Source: an alpha proteobacterium SCGC AAA240-E13 (GTDB lineage Bacteria > Pseudomonadota > Alphaproteobacteria > Pelagibacterales > Pelagibacteraceae). Taken from it: a stretch of DNA of 40,723 bases. The stretch's first letter is position 1, and the number at the start of each line of letters is the position of its first letter. The stretch is taken from positions 1-40,723 of the forward strand of contig AZHR01000011.1 of NCBI GenBank assembly GCA_000504625.1. The letters are read 5' to 3'. The notes beneath the pieces were generated by a model. The model was not told where the DNA came from. It was given only the letters and a program-made list of their open reading frames with translations, and made no database searches. This document shows, in pieces, positions 17,547 through 26,096 of the stretch. The translations under genes and the position numbers were made by a program.

Positions 17547-20108
17547 ATGAATTTAGTTATTGTAGAAAGTCCAGCCAAAGCTAAGACAATAAATAAATAT
17601 TTAGGAAACGATTATAAAGTTTTAGCTAGTTATGGTCATGTGAGAGATCTTCCATCAAAAAATGGTTCCGTTGATCCAAACAATAATTTTCAAATGTTAT
17701 GGGAGATTGATAGTTTTTCAAAAAAATATTTAAAAGAAATAACCGATATGGCCGCAGAGTCAAAGAAAATTATATTAGCTACTGATCCAGATCGTGAAGG
17801 AGAAGCCATTGCATGGCATGTTAAGGAAGTTTTGGAACAAAAAAAATTACTTAAAGATAAAAAGATTGAAAGAGTTGTATTTAATGAAATCACTAAAAAA
17901 GCAATAATAAAAGGCATTGAAAATCCGAGAAATATTGAGTCTTATTTAGTAGATGCATATATGGCAAGAAGGGCGCTAGATTATCTTGTAGGTTTTAATA
18001 TCTCTCCTATTCTGTGGACTAAACTCCCAGGATCTAAATCTGCAGGCAGAGTTCAATCTGTAGCTTTAAAGTTAATTACTGAAAGAGAACATGAGATTGA
18101 AACTTTTAAACCTGAAGAATTTTGGACACTTAACGTAAATTTCAAAACAAATAATGGAAATATAATCTACTCAAATATTACACAACTTAATGGAAATAAA
18201 ATTAAAAAATTCTCATTTAAAAATAAAAAAGATATAAATGAAGCAATTGAAAACATTAAAGGAAAAGATTACGAAATAAATGACATTAATTCTAAAATTT
18301 ATAATAGAAATCCTTCTGGACCTTTTACGACATCAACATTACAACAGTCAGCTTCTGGTAGATTAGGTTTTGGTGCATCAAGAACTATGCAAATAGCACA
18401 AAGACTTTATCAAGGTATTGATATTGATGGAGATTCAGATGGATTAATTACTTATATGAGAACTGATGGAACTAATATTTCAAATGAAGCTGTATCACTT
18501 TTTAGAACTTATATTGAAAATAATATTGGTAAAGAATATCTACCAGAACAACCATTAAATTATTCTGGAAAAAAAGCTAAAAATGCTCAAGAAGCCCATG
18601 AAGCAATAAGACCGACTGATATCAAGAGATCTCCGAATGAATTAAAAAAATACTTAAGCTCTGATCAATTTATGTTGTACAATTTAATTTGGTCAAAGGC
18701 TCTTTCTTCACAAATGGAATCAGCTAAGTTCGATAGAAAAACAATTTTGATCACTTCTAAAGATCAATCCAATTCATTTAAAACAAGTGGATCTGTTATT
18801 AAATTTGATGGCTTTTTAAAATTATACAAAATTGAAGATGAAAACGATGAAGAAAAAATACTTCCGGATGTGGAGAAAGGTAAAGTAAGGTTAGAAGATT
18901 TTGTTGATGAGCAACATTTCACTCTACCACCTCCAAGATATTCGGAAGCAAGTCTTGTAAAAAAATTAGAAGAATTAGGAATTGGTAGACCATCAACTTA
19001 TGCTAGTATTATATCTGTAATTACAAATAGAGGATATGCTGAAATAATTAACAAAAGATTTTTTCCAACAGATAGAGGTAAATTGATTTCTGCTTTTTTA
19101 GAAAAATTATTTACCAAATATGTCGACTATGGATTTACTGCTAAATTAGAGAATCAATTAGACGACATATCTACTGGAAAAGAAAATTGGATAAAAGTTC
19201 TTGAAAATTTTTGGGATGATTTTAATAAAAATGTTTCAACAGTTAAGGAAAAAAGAACTAGAGAAGTTTTGGATTTATTAAATGATAGCTTGGGAAACTT
19301 AATATTTGAGATAGATGAAAATGGCAATATTGATAGAAAATGTAAGTTGTGTAGCAATGGACTATTAAGTTTAAAAAATAGTTTTAGAGGTGGTGCTTTT
19401 ATAGGATGTTCAAACTACCCTGAATGTAAATTTACAAGACCATTATCAAAAGTAAAAGCTGCACAACAATTAAATTTAGCTGAACCAAAATTGATTGGAC
19501 AAAATGATGATGGTAAGAATATTTTTTTAAAAAATGGTAGATTTGGACCTTATTTACAATATGAAGTTAATCCAGATTTAATTGAAACTGAAAATAAAAA
19601 TAAAAAAAGAAAAAGTAAAAAAGTGAATGAAAATAATTTTAAAAATGTTTCTATACCGAAAGGTATATCGATGAAAGACATTGATTTAGAAAAAGCAAAA
19701 TTTTTATGCTCATTACCTAAATGTTTGGGAATTAATCCTGAAAATGAAAAAGAAATAACTTTAAATTCAGGAAGATTTGGACCCTATCTGAAATGTGAAA
19801 ATAAATCTGCAAGAATAGATAATGTTGAAGAAATATTTTCAATTGGACTTAATAGGGCTATAACACTTATAACTGTAGCTAAGCCTGGTAGAATATCGTC
19901 TTCTTTAATTAAAGATTTAGGTGAACACCCCGAAGATAAAAAAAATATAAGAGTAATGAAAGGTAAATTTGGACCTTACATAAAATATAAAAATTTAAAC
20001 GCAACTATACCAGAAGAAAAAGACCCTAGTGAAATAACTATAGACGAAGCATTAATTTTGATTGAGAAAAGAAAGGATTATGATAGAAATAAAAGAAGAA
20101 AAAAATAA
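17547..20108 (+). CDS. topA: DNA topoisomerase I (type IA)
   Basis: 853 residues. It relaxes negative supercoils by passing one strand through a transient break. The TOPRIM domain has E7 (IVESPAKAKT) and D80/D82 (ATDPDREGEA). The catalytic tyrosine is Y303 in LITYMRTDG. VDAYMARRALDYLVGF, GRVQSVAL and GRPSTYASII are conserved. The C-terminus has one four-cysteine zinc-finger segment (CKLC...CSNYPEC, about residues 594-625) and three topoisomerase tail repeats (GRFGPYLQY, GRFGPYLKC, GKFGPYIKY). I chose ATG 17547, directly before the NLVIVESPAKA core. An in-frame ATG at 17499 would add 16 unconserved residues. Confidence 0.96.
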   Translation: MNLVIVESPAKAKTINKYLGNDYKVLASYGHVRDLPSKNGSVDPNNNFQMLWEIDSFSKKYLKEITDMAAESKKIILATDPDREGEAIAWHVKEVLEQKKLLKDKKIERVVFNEITKKAIIKGIENPRNIESYLVDAYMARRALDYLVGFNISPILWTKLPGSKSAGRVQSVALKLITEREHEIETFKPEEFWTLNVNFKTNNGNIIYSNITQLNGNKIKKFSFKNKKDINEAIENIKGKDYEINDINSKIYNRNPSGPFTTSTLQQSASGRLGFGASRTMQIAQRLYQGIDIDGDSDGLITYMRTDGTNISNEAVSLFRTYIENNIGKEYLPEQPLNYSGKKAKNAQEAHEAIRPTDIKRSPNELKKYLSSDQFMLYNLIWSKALSSQMESAKFDRKTILITSKDQSNSFKTSGSVIKFDGFLKLYKIEDENDEEKILPDVEKGKVRLEDFVDEQHFTLPPPRYSEASLVKKLEELGIGRPSTYASIISVITNRGYAEIINKRFFPTDRGKLISAFLEKLFTKYVDYGFTAKLENQLDDISTGKENWIKVLENFWDDFNKNVSTVKEKRTREVLDLLNDSLGNLIFEIDENGNIDRKCKLCSNGLLSLKNSFRGGAFIGCSNYPECKFTRPLSKVKAAQQLNLAEPKLIGQNDDGKNIFLKNGRFGPYLQYEVNPDLIETENKNKKRKSKKVNENNFKNVSIPKGISMKDIDLEKAKFLCSLPKCLGINPENEKEITLNSGRFGPYLKCENKSARIDNVEEIFSIGLNRAITLITVAKPGRISSSLIKDLGEHPEDKKNIRVMKGKFGPYIKYKNLNATIPEEKDPSEITIDEALILIEKRKDYDRNKRRKK

Positions 20109-20114
20109 TTTATT

Positions 20115-20312
20115 ATGAAATATTTTGTTATTATAGTGGCGCTATTTATCTTTTCTGCTGAGAAAACTTTATCTGCTGAAAAGGGTGATTGTACAAGTTT
20201 TAAAAAATTTTCTATAAAATATACTTGGTGTAAATCAAAAAATGCAGCCACAGGTATAAAAAACAAAATAGATAGTATAAAAAAGGACAAAACTACTAAC
20301 AAAATGAAATAA
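20115..20312 (+). CDS. Small secreted Cys-pair protein (copy 1), unknown function
   Basis: 65 residues. A hydrophobic N-terminal signal peptide (MKYFVIIVALFIFSAEK) is probably cleaved before AEKGDC. The mature part of about 45 residues is basic, with two cysteines spaced C-x12-C (GDC...YTWCK), followed by a Lys-rich amphipathic helix. It is probably periplasmic, and the cysteines may form a disulfide. It starts 6 nt after topA and is followed by a similar gene, which suggests tandem duplication. I do not recognise the family. Confidence 0.6.
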   Translation: MKYFVIIVALFIFSAEKTLSAEKGDCTSFKKFSIKYTWCKSKNAATGIKNKIDSIKKDKTTNKMK

Positions 20313-20334
20313 TGGAAAAATTGGAGAGTTATTT

Positions 20335-20583
20335 ATGAAAAATATTATTATAATAGTAGCAGTAATTTTTTTTATTACTAATGCAAATTCTGGTGAAAAT
20401 AAATATAAAGGTCAACTTGAAAATTGCCAAGATTATAAAATATCACCAAATTTTCTAATTTGTAAAATAAGTAAAGCTGGTAGTACTTTCAAAAAAAAAT
20501 TGACAACGAAAAAAGATGGAACAAATAACTTTTTGGGAAAATGGTTTGGTTCAAAATCATTTACTGAAGTAATTGAAAAATAA
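20335..20583 (+). CDS. Small secreted Cys-pair protein (copy 2), unknown function
   Basis: 82 residues. The signal peptide MKNIIIIVAVIFFITNANS is probably cleaved before GENKY. The mature part has C-x11-C (ENC...FLICK), then KISKAGSTFKKKLTTKKDGT, which aligns by eye with KSKNAATGIKNKIDSIKKDKT of the preceding gene. It also has its own C-terminal stretch, NFLGKWFGSKSFTEVIEK. A clear ribosome-binding site GGAGAG at 20323-20328 sits 6 nt before the ATG, stronger than most in this window, so translation may be substantial. Confidence 0.65.
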   Translation: MKNIIIIVAVIFFITNANSGENKYKGQLENCQDYKISPNFLICKISKAGSTFKKKLTTKKDGTNNFLGKWFGSKSFTEVIEK

Positions 20584-20606
20584 TTTTCTTTTTTTTTAAC
20601 AAATTA

Positions 20607-21071
20607 ATGATGTCAATTTACGAAAACATATCGAAACTAAACTTAACAATTCCAAAAGCTCCAGATCCAGTCGGTTCATATGTGGCTTATAAAAAAACTT
20701 CCAATTATTTATATATATCTGGACAAATATCCATAGATGCTGATGGTAAAATAACAAAAGGTAAATTGGGAAAAAATTTATCAATAGAACAAGGTCAAGC
20801 AGCTGCAAAATTGTGTGCAATTAATATAATTGCCCAAGTAAAAAAAGCTTGTAATAATAAATTAGAAAATATCTTAGGTTGTATCAAGTTAACTGGTTAC
20901 GTTAATTCTACTGATGAATTTTATGATCAACCTAAGGTTATTAATAGTGCTTCTGAACTTATATCGGCCATATTTACTGAAGGTGGCAAACATGTTAGAG
21001 CGGCAATAAGTGCTAATTCATTACCTCTAAACGCAGCAGTAGAAATTGATGCGATATTTGAATTAAAGTAG
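20607..21071 (+). CDS. RidA/YjgF-YER057c-UK114 family protein
   Basis: 154 residues, longer than classical RidA (about 128) and like the subgroup with an extended N-terminus (KAPDPVGSYVAYKK, 17-30). LYISGQISIDADGKI and the late VRAAISANSLPLNAAVEIDA are family signatures. R131 matches the position of the catalytic arginine of RidA enamine/imine deaminases. Such proteins hydrolyse reactive imines from amino-acid enzymes, but members of this subgroup vary in substrate. It has tandem ATG codons (20607 and 20610). It ends 5 nt from the convergent ugd. Confidence 0.88.
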   Translation: MMSIYENISKLNLTIPKAPDPVGSYVAYKKTSNYLYISGQISIDADGKITKGKLGKNLSIEQGQAAAKLCAINIIAQVKKACNNKLENILGCIKLTGYVNSTDEFYDQPKVINSASELISAIFTEGGKHVRAAISANSLPLNAAVEIDAIFELK

Positions 21072-21076
21072 GTAGG

Positions 21077-22375
21077 TTATTTACCAATACAAAAATAATT
21101 AATTTTATTTTTATTCATTAATTCCTTTGAATAAAGAGATCTCATATCAAAAATCTTAAAATTATTTTTTTTGATAATTTTTTTAAAGTCAATCGATTTA
21201 AATTCATTCCATTCAGTATGAATTATAATCAAATCACTCATAGTGCATGCTTTAATTAATGTTGAGTAGAAACTAACGTTTTTATATTTATCAAATTCTT
21301 TTTTTCTACCTGAAGGGTCATAATAACGAATAATAGCTCCTTTTTTTAATAAATATGGTATCATTGTTATGCTAGTTGACTCTCGCATATCATCAGTATT
21401 TGGTTTAAAAGTAACTCCTAAAAAAGTAATCACCTTTTTTTTTATTTTGTTGGACATAATTTTGTTAATTCTTTTGTTTAATAGTAATCTTCGATTTTCA
21501 TTAGATTTAACAACAGAATTAATTATAGTTAGATTTGTTTTAAATTTTTTTGCTGTTGCTAATAGAGCTCTTGTATCTTTAGGAAAACAGGATCCTCCAA
21601 AAGCAGGTCCTGATCTTAAAAATCTACTTCCAATCCTTTGATCCAAACCCATACCCAATGATACATCTTCTATATTTACATTAGATTTTTCACATAAATT
21701 TGCCAATTCGTTTATATAAGAAATTTTGGTTGCTAAAAAAGCATTAGAAGCATATTTGATTAATTCGGCACTTCTACGAGAAGTAATAAAAAACTTTGCA
21801 CCCTTATTGATGATTGGATCATAAATATTAATTAAAGTTTTTTTAGCCTTTCTACTGTTCGTTCCAACAACTATTCTATCAGGATATCTAAAATCATGTA
21901 TTGCTTCACCTTCTCTCAAAAATTCAGGATTAGAAACAACTTCAAAATATTTTTTTTTAACCTCAGTGCTAATTATTTTTTCAATCTGATCACTTGTGGT
22001 AACAGGGACGGTGGATTTAATAATAATAATTTTAAATTTATTTATATATTTTCTAATATCTCTAGCTACTTTATAAACGTAAGTTAAATTTGCTGAATAT
22101 CCTTTTTTTGATATTGGAGTTCCAACACAAATAAATAAGATATCTGAATTAGTAACTCCTTTTTTTAAATCGGTAGTAAAAAAAAGTCTCTTATCATTAC
22201 GATTTTTTTGTATCAGTTCATCTAAACCAGGTTCATATATAGGAACAAATCCACGGTTTAACATATCTATTTTTTTTTTAACTTTATCTACACAAAAAAC
22301 TTTATTTCCGAGATCAGCAAAACACACTCCGGTGACAAGACCTACATATCCTGCACCTATTACACATATTTTCAT
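21077..22375 (-). CDS. ugd: UDP-glucose 6-dehydrogenase
   Basis: 432 residues. It oxidises UDP-glucose to UDP-glucuronate with 2 NAD+. The N-terminal NAD fold is MKICVIGAGYVGLVTGVCFA, with the acidic D30 ending strand 2. The catalytic nucleophile is C263 in GPAFGGSCFPKDTRAL. K207 lies in ELIKYASNAFLATK, and FLGVTFKPNTDDMRES is a signature of the C-terminal domain. It lies 3 nt downstream of galU, which makes its substrate. UDP-glucuronate would feed surface polysaccharide or glucuronosyl lipid synthesis; no using enzyme is adjacent. Confidence 0.95.
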   Translation of the reverse strand: MKICVIGAGYVGLVTGVCFADLGNKVFCVDKVKKKIDMLNRGFVPIYEPGLDELIQKNRNDKRLFFTTDLKKGVTNSDILFICVGTPISKKGYSANLTYVYKVARDIRKYINKFKIIIIKSTVPVTTSDQIEKIISTEVKKKYFEVVSNPEFLREGEAIHDFRYPDRIVVGTNSRKAKKTLINIYDPIINKGAKFFITSRRSAELIKYASNAFLATKISYINELANLCEKSNVNIEDVSLGMGLDQRIGSRFLRSGPAFGGSCFPKDTRALLATAKKFKTNLTIINSVVKSNENRRLLLNKRINKIMSNKIKKKVITFLGVTFKPNTDDMRESTSITMIPYLLKKGAIIRYYDPSGRKKEFDKYKNVSFYSTLIKACTMSDLIIIHTEWNEFKSIDFKKIIKKNNFKIFDMRSLYSKELMNKNKINYFCIGK

Positions 22376-22378
22376 AAT

Positions 22379-23194
22379 TTATAATTTAGAAATATCTCTT
22401 GAAGAATTAATAAAACCATCCATCGTACCACAGTCCAAATATTTACCTGAGAAAGCGTGACCTATAAATTTTTCATCTTTTTTAATTAAAGTTCTAATTG
22501 CATCAGTTATATGTATCTCTCCATTTTGTCCAGGCTTTTGATTTTTCAAAACATTAAATATTTTTTTAGGTAAAATATATCTGCCAATTACAGCAAAATT
22601 GGAAGGAGCATTTCTTATATTAGGTTTTTCAATCACATCATTAATAATGAAGTTATTCTTGTTAAACTTTTTCATACTTAAAATACCCCATCTTGAAACT
22701 TCACTTTTTTTTACTTTTTTTGATGCAATAATGGAAGTTTTATACTTTACATGCTGTTTTATCATAGATTTAGAACAATTATTTTTTAGTATTAAATCAT
22801 CTGGCAATAACATCAAAAAATAATTTGATTTTATATATTTTTTACATTTTAAAATAGCGTCTCCCGTACCACGAGGAACATTTTGATAAACAAATTTTAT
22901 CATTTTTTTATATTTTTTTATTTTTGAAAATTCGTTTTTAAGTCTTTTATCTTTTTTTCTTTTTTTAATCATTTTTTTATAAAAAGAATCATTAAAAAAA
23001 TATTTTTTTATTTGAATTTTTTTATTTGAGATTATAAAAATAAATTCTTTTATACCAGCTTCAATGCCTTCTTCTAAAATATATTCTAATCCAGGTTTAC
23101 CTTTTATAGGTAATAGTTCTTTTGGCATAACACTTGTTAAAGGTAATAATCTTAACCCTAAGCCAGCTAAAGGAATAATCGCCTGTTTAATCAT
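22379..23194 (-). CDS. galU: UTP--glucose-1-phosphate uridylyltransferase
   Basis: 271 residues, nucleotidyltransferase fold. It forms UDP-glucose from UTP and glucose-1-phosphate. The nucleotide-binding start IIPLAGLGLRLLPLTSVMPKE (6-26) departs from the usual GLGTR by Leu at position 14. GTGDA (109-113) replaces the common GLGHA. LLPDDL (129-134), the DVIEKP segment and DCGTMDGF near the end support GalU. Residues about 62-100 are unusually Lys-rich. The product feeds ugd directly downstream. Another NDP-sugar pyrophosphorylase specificity is possible but less likely next to ugd. Confidence 0.83.
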   Translation of the reverse strand: MIKQAIIPLAGLGLRLLPLTSVMPKELLPIKGKPGLEYILEEGIEAGIKEFIFIISNKKIQIKKYFFNDSFYKKMIKKRKKDKRLKNEFSKIKKYKKMIKFVYQNVPRGTGDAILKCKKYIKSNYFLMLLPDDLILKNNCSKSMIKQHVKYKTSIIASKKVKKSEVSRWGILSMKKFNKNNFIINDVIEKPNIRNAPSNFAVIGRYILPKKIFNVLKNQKPGQNGEIHITDAIRTLIKKDEKFIGHAFSGKYLDCGTMDGFINSSRDISKL

Positions 23195-23229
23195 TGTTTT
23201 CTTTTACATATAATACTTAAAATTTACAA
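23195..23229. promoter_or_regulatory. Divergent galU / panC promoter region
   Basis: A 35-nt gap between divergent starts. TATAAT at 23209-23214 (+ strand) would place panC transcription start about 10 nt before its ATG, giving a very short leader. The reverse strand reads TATTAT over nearly the same bases and could serve galU. No good -35 hexamer is seen for either direction. Confidence 0.3.
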
Positions 23230-24039
23230 ATGAAAATAATTTCAAATAAAAAAAAACTTAGCAAAATAATACAAGGCCAAAAAAATTTGGGTTTTGTTCC
23301 TACAATGGGAGCAATACACAAAGGTCACTTATCATTAATACAAAAATGTCTATCATTATGTGATAAAACATTAGTTTCTATATATATCAACAAACCTCAA
23401 TTTAATAAAAAAAATGATTATCAACAATACCCCAGAACATTAAAAAATGACATTTCTAAACTAAAAAAAAATAGAGTAAATTTTTTATACCTACCATCAA
23501 CAAAACAAATTTATCCCAAAGGGGTGAATAAAAAAATAAAAATTCATAATTTTGGAAAAAAATTGTGTGGAAAAAATCGTCCGGGACATTTTGAGGCAGT
23601 AACCGATGTTATTGATAGATTCATCAAAATAATTAAGCCAAGTAAAATTTTTTTGGGGGAAAAAGATTTACAGCAACTTAAGATTGTAGAGGAATATATA
23701 AAGAGAAATAATATAAAAACAAAAGTCATTAAATGTAGGATTATAAGGGAAAGAAATGGTATTGCATACTCGTCAAGAAATTTTCACTTATCATCTGATC
23801 AAAAAAATATTTCATCTAAAATTTATAAATTATTTTCCAAAAACAAATATAATTTAATAAAAAAAAAAATATCAATTAAAAAAATTAAATTTAAAATTCA
23901 TAAAATGGGAGTAAAAAAAATTGATTATTTAAAAATTCTAGATACTAACAAATTAATTAGACCATACAAAAAAAATAATAAATATAAAATTTTTTTTGCC
24001 TACTACCTTGGGTCAATAAGATTAATAGATAATATTTAG
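23230..24039 (+). CDS. panC: Pantothenate synthetase
   Basis: 269 residues. It joins pantoate and beta-alanine with ATP to form pantothenate (vitamin B5), the coenzyme A precursor. The HIGH-like ATP motif is PTMGAIHKGHLSLI (H30 and H33). FLGEKDLQQL (141-150) and YSSRN (180-184) are conserved. It carries variants: YINKPQF in place of the usual FVNPxQF, and RPGHFEAVTDV in place of RPGHFxGVxTV. The C-terminal domain is very Lys-rich. No panB or panD is in the window. Its stop overlaps that of convergent mgtE by 4 nt. Confidence 0.92.
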   Translation: MKIISNKKKLSKIIQGQKNLGFVPTMGAIHKGHLSLIQKCLSLCDKTLVSIYINKPQFNKKNDYQQYPRTLKNDISKLKKNRVNFLYLPSTKQIYPKGVNKKIKIHNFGKKLCGKNRPGHFEAVTDVIDRFIKIIKPSKIFLGEKDLQQLKIVEEYIKRNNIKTKVIKCRIIRERNGIAYSSRNFHLSSDQKNISSKIYKLFSKNKYNLIKKKISIKKIKFKIHKMGVKKIDYLKILDTNKLIRPYKKNNKYKIFFAYYLGSIRLIDNI

Positions 24040-25415
24040 TTATAAAAAAAATAGGCACCAATACCCAAAAAAGATAAAAAGCCTATTACGTCAGTTATTG
24101 TAGTAACGAATACACTTGAGGCAATTGCGGGATCAATATTAAATTTTTTTAGTGATACTGGTACTAAAATACCAAACAAGCCAGCAACTATCATATTTAA
24201 TATCATAGATGCAGCTATTATAATAGACAGATTAATTTCATTAAACCATAACTGAACAATAAAAGCTGTAATGATTGCAAATATTATCCCATTCAAAACT
24301 CCGATTATGAACTCTTTCAATACTATTGTAACAAAATTGCTAGAAGATAATTCTTTTGTTGCAATTGCCCTAACAGTTACAGCCAAAGTTTGCATTCCAG
24401 CATTCCCTCCCATTGAAGCCACTATTGGCATTAAAAAAGCCAGAGCAACCATTTGTTCTATTGTAGCTCCAAACTTACTTATTATCCAAGTAGCCAATAG
24501 TGCTGTAAATAAATTTAATAATAACCAATTAAATCTTCTTTTCGTTTTTTTAAAAATACTATCTGTAATTTCTTCGTCGCCAACTCCAGCAAGTCTTAAA
24601 ACATCTTCTTCAGCTTCTTCTTTTACTACAGTAAGTATATCGTCACTGGTTATCATTCCAACTAATTTATTATTTTTATCAACTACTCCTGCAGATGTGA
24701 GGTTGTAATTTTCAAATGTATACCCTACTTCTTCTTGATCCATATTAACCGGAATTAAAACCTGCATTTCTCTCATAATAGAGTTCATTATAGTTTCTCT
24801 TGCAGTTCTTAAAACTTTTGAGGACGGAACAGTTCCAATAGGTTTAAAATTACTATCCACAATAAAAATTTCCAAAAATTCTTCCGGCAAATCTTTATTT
24901 TCTCTTAAATAATCTATTGTTTGACCTACTGACCAATTACTTGGAATTGCAGTAAATTCTCTTTGCATAATTCTTGCAGCAGTATCTTCGGGATAACTTA
25001 AGCCTTCTTCAAGTAAGAAACGATCCTTAGGTGGCAATCTATTTAAAACAATTTCTTTTTTTGATTTATCTAAATTTTCAAGAATTTTAAGTGCATTATC
25101 AGATTCCAATTTTTTCAACAAACTAGCAATCGAATCTGTAGATAAAAGTAAAAATATTTCAGTCTGCACAGATTCATTCAACTCAACAAATATTTCTGGA
25201 TCAATATTAAATCCTTCAAGTTCAATTAATTTAGATCTATTTTCAGGACTTAAATTTTCTATTATGTCGGCTGAATCAGCAGGAAGTAGTTCCCTTAATG
25301 ATTTATCTAAAAAATCAGTATCTTGATTTCTTATTTTTTCATTAATAACTTTAATAAATTCCTTATTAAATTCTATATTAACTCTTTTATCTTTTATTTT
25401 CTTTACTAAAACCAT
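24036..25415 (-). CDS. mgtE: Magnesium transporter MgtE
   Basis: 459 residues, a normal MgtE. The N-terminal helical superhelix domain (about 30-130) and a CBS-domain pair (about 135-265, with VGMITSDDILTVV) form the cytosolic Mg2+ sensor. Five membrane helices follow (about 285-459). The pore signature PIVASMGGNAGMQTLAV is near residue 330. The channel closes when cytosolic Mg2+ is high. It is divergent from lipB and overlaps panC at its 3' end. Confidence 0.94.
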   Translation of the reverse strand: MVLVKKIKDKRVNIEFNKEFIKVINEKIRNQDTDFLDKSLRELLPADSADIIENLSPENRSKLIELEGFNIDPEIFVELNESVQTEIFLLLSTDSIASLLKKLESDNALKILENLDKSKKEIVLNRLPPKDRFLLEEGLSYPEDTAARIMQREFTAIPSNWSVGQTIDYLRENKDLPEEFLEIFIVDSNFKPIGTVPSSKVLRTARETIMNSIMREMQVLIPVNMDQEEVGYTFENYNLTSAGVVDKNNKLVGMITSDDILTVVKEEAEEDVLRLAGVGDEEITDSIFKKTKRRFNWLLLNLFTALLATWIISKFGATIEQMVALAFLMPIVASMGGNAGMQTLAVTVRAIATKELSSSNFVTIVLKEFIIGVLNGIIFAIITAFIVQLWFNEINLSIIIAASMILNMIVAGLFGILVPVSLKKFNIDPAIASSVFVTTITDVIGFLSFLGIGAYFFYN

Positions 25416-25478
25416 AATTTTTGCCTTAAATAATCTGCTGAACTATTAATTTATATATTTGTTAATTACAATTCTAAA
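25416..25478. promoter_or_regulatory. Divergent mgtE / lipB promoter region
   Basis: A 63-nt A+T-rich gap between divergent starts. On the minus strand TTGTAA (forward 25466-25471) and TAATAG (forward 25443-25448) have 17-nt spacing and could be the mgtE promoter. For lipB no convincing pair stands out. No Mg-sensing leader can fit in a gap this short. Confidence 0.28.
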
Positions 25479-26096
25479 ATGAAAATCCAAATCAAAATAA
25501 GCCAAAAGTTAATAGATTATAACATTGCAATCAAATTATTAGAAAAAAGGGTCGAAGATTTGAGAAAAGGCAAAAAACCAGAATTACTATGGGTTTTAGA
25601 ACATAAGCCAATATATACTGCAGGAACTAGCTATAACGAAAATGAGATATTAAACAAAAAAATAAAAGTTGTTAAGACTTCCAGGGGAGGAAAAATTACT
25701 TATCACGGACCAGGCCAAAAAGTTGTTTATTTTGTATTAGATTTAAATAAAAGAGGAAAAGATATTAAAAAACTTATAGGACATATTGAAAAATGTATAA
25801 TGCGAATCTTAAAAGAATTTAAGATTAAATCATTCAAAGATAAACAAAATATAGGAATCTGGGTAAATTATAATAATAGAATAAATAAAGTCGCTGCTAT
25901 TGGAATCAGAGTCAAAAGATGGATAGCTTATCATGGATTTTGTATAAATATTACAAACAAATTGGATGTTTATAAAAAAATAATTCCATGTGGGATTCCT
26001 AATAAAGGAATTACAAATTTATCTTTAATAAAAAAAGGTAATTATAAAAAAATAAATAAATTAATAATAAAAAACTTTTTAAAGATTTTTGGGTAA
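25479..26096 (+). CDS. lipB: Octanoyl-[acyl-carrier-protein]:protein N-octanoyltransferase
   Basis: 205 residues. LipB moves octanoate from ACP to lipoyl domains of 2-oxoacid dehydrogenases and GcvH, before LipA adds sulfur. RGGKITYHGPGQ (69-80) is the family signature. The catalytic pair is K137 (NKVAAIGIRV) and C171 (IPCGIPNKGIT). The 3' end overlaps the convergent RluC-like gene by 18 nt. Confidence 0.95.
   Translation: MKIQIKISQKLIDYNIAIKLLEKRVEDLRKGKKPELLWVLEHKPIYTAGTSYNENEILNKKIKVVKTSRGGKITYHGPGQKVVYFVLDLNKRGKDIKKLIGHIEKCIMRILKEFKIKSFKDKQNIGIWVNYNNRINKVAAIGIRVKRWIAYHGFCINITNKLDVYKKIIPCGIPNKGITNLSLIKKGNYKKINKLIIKNFLKIFG

Noticed and set aside
24271..24708. A 145-codon open frame opposite mgtE
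   Set aside because: It is wholly antisense to the conserved membrane domain of mgtE and has no coding hallmarks.
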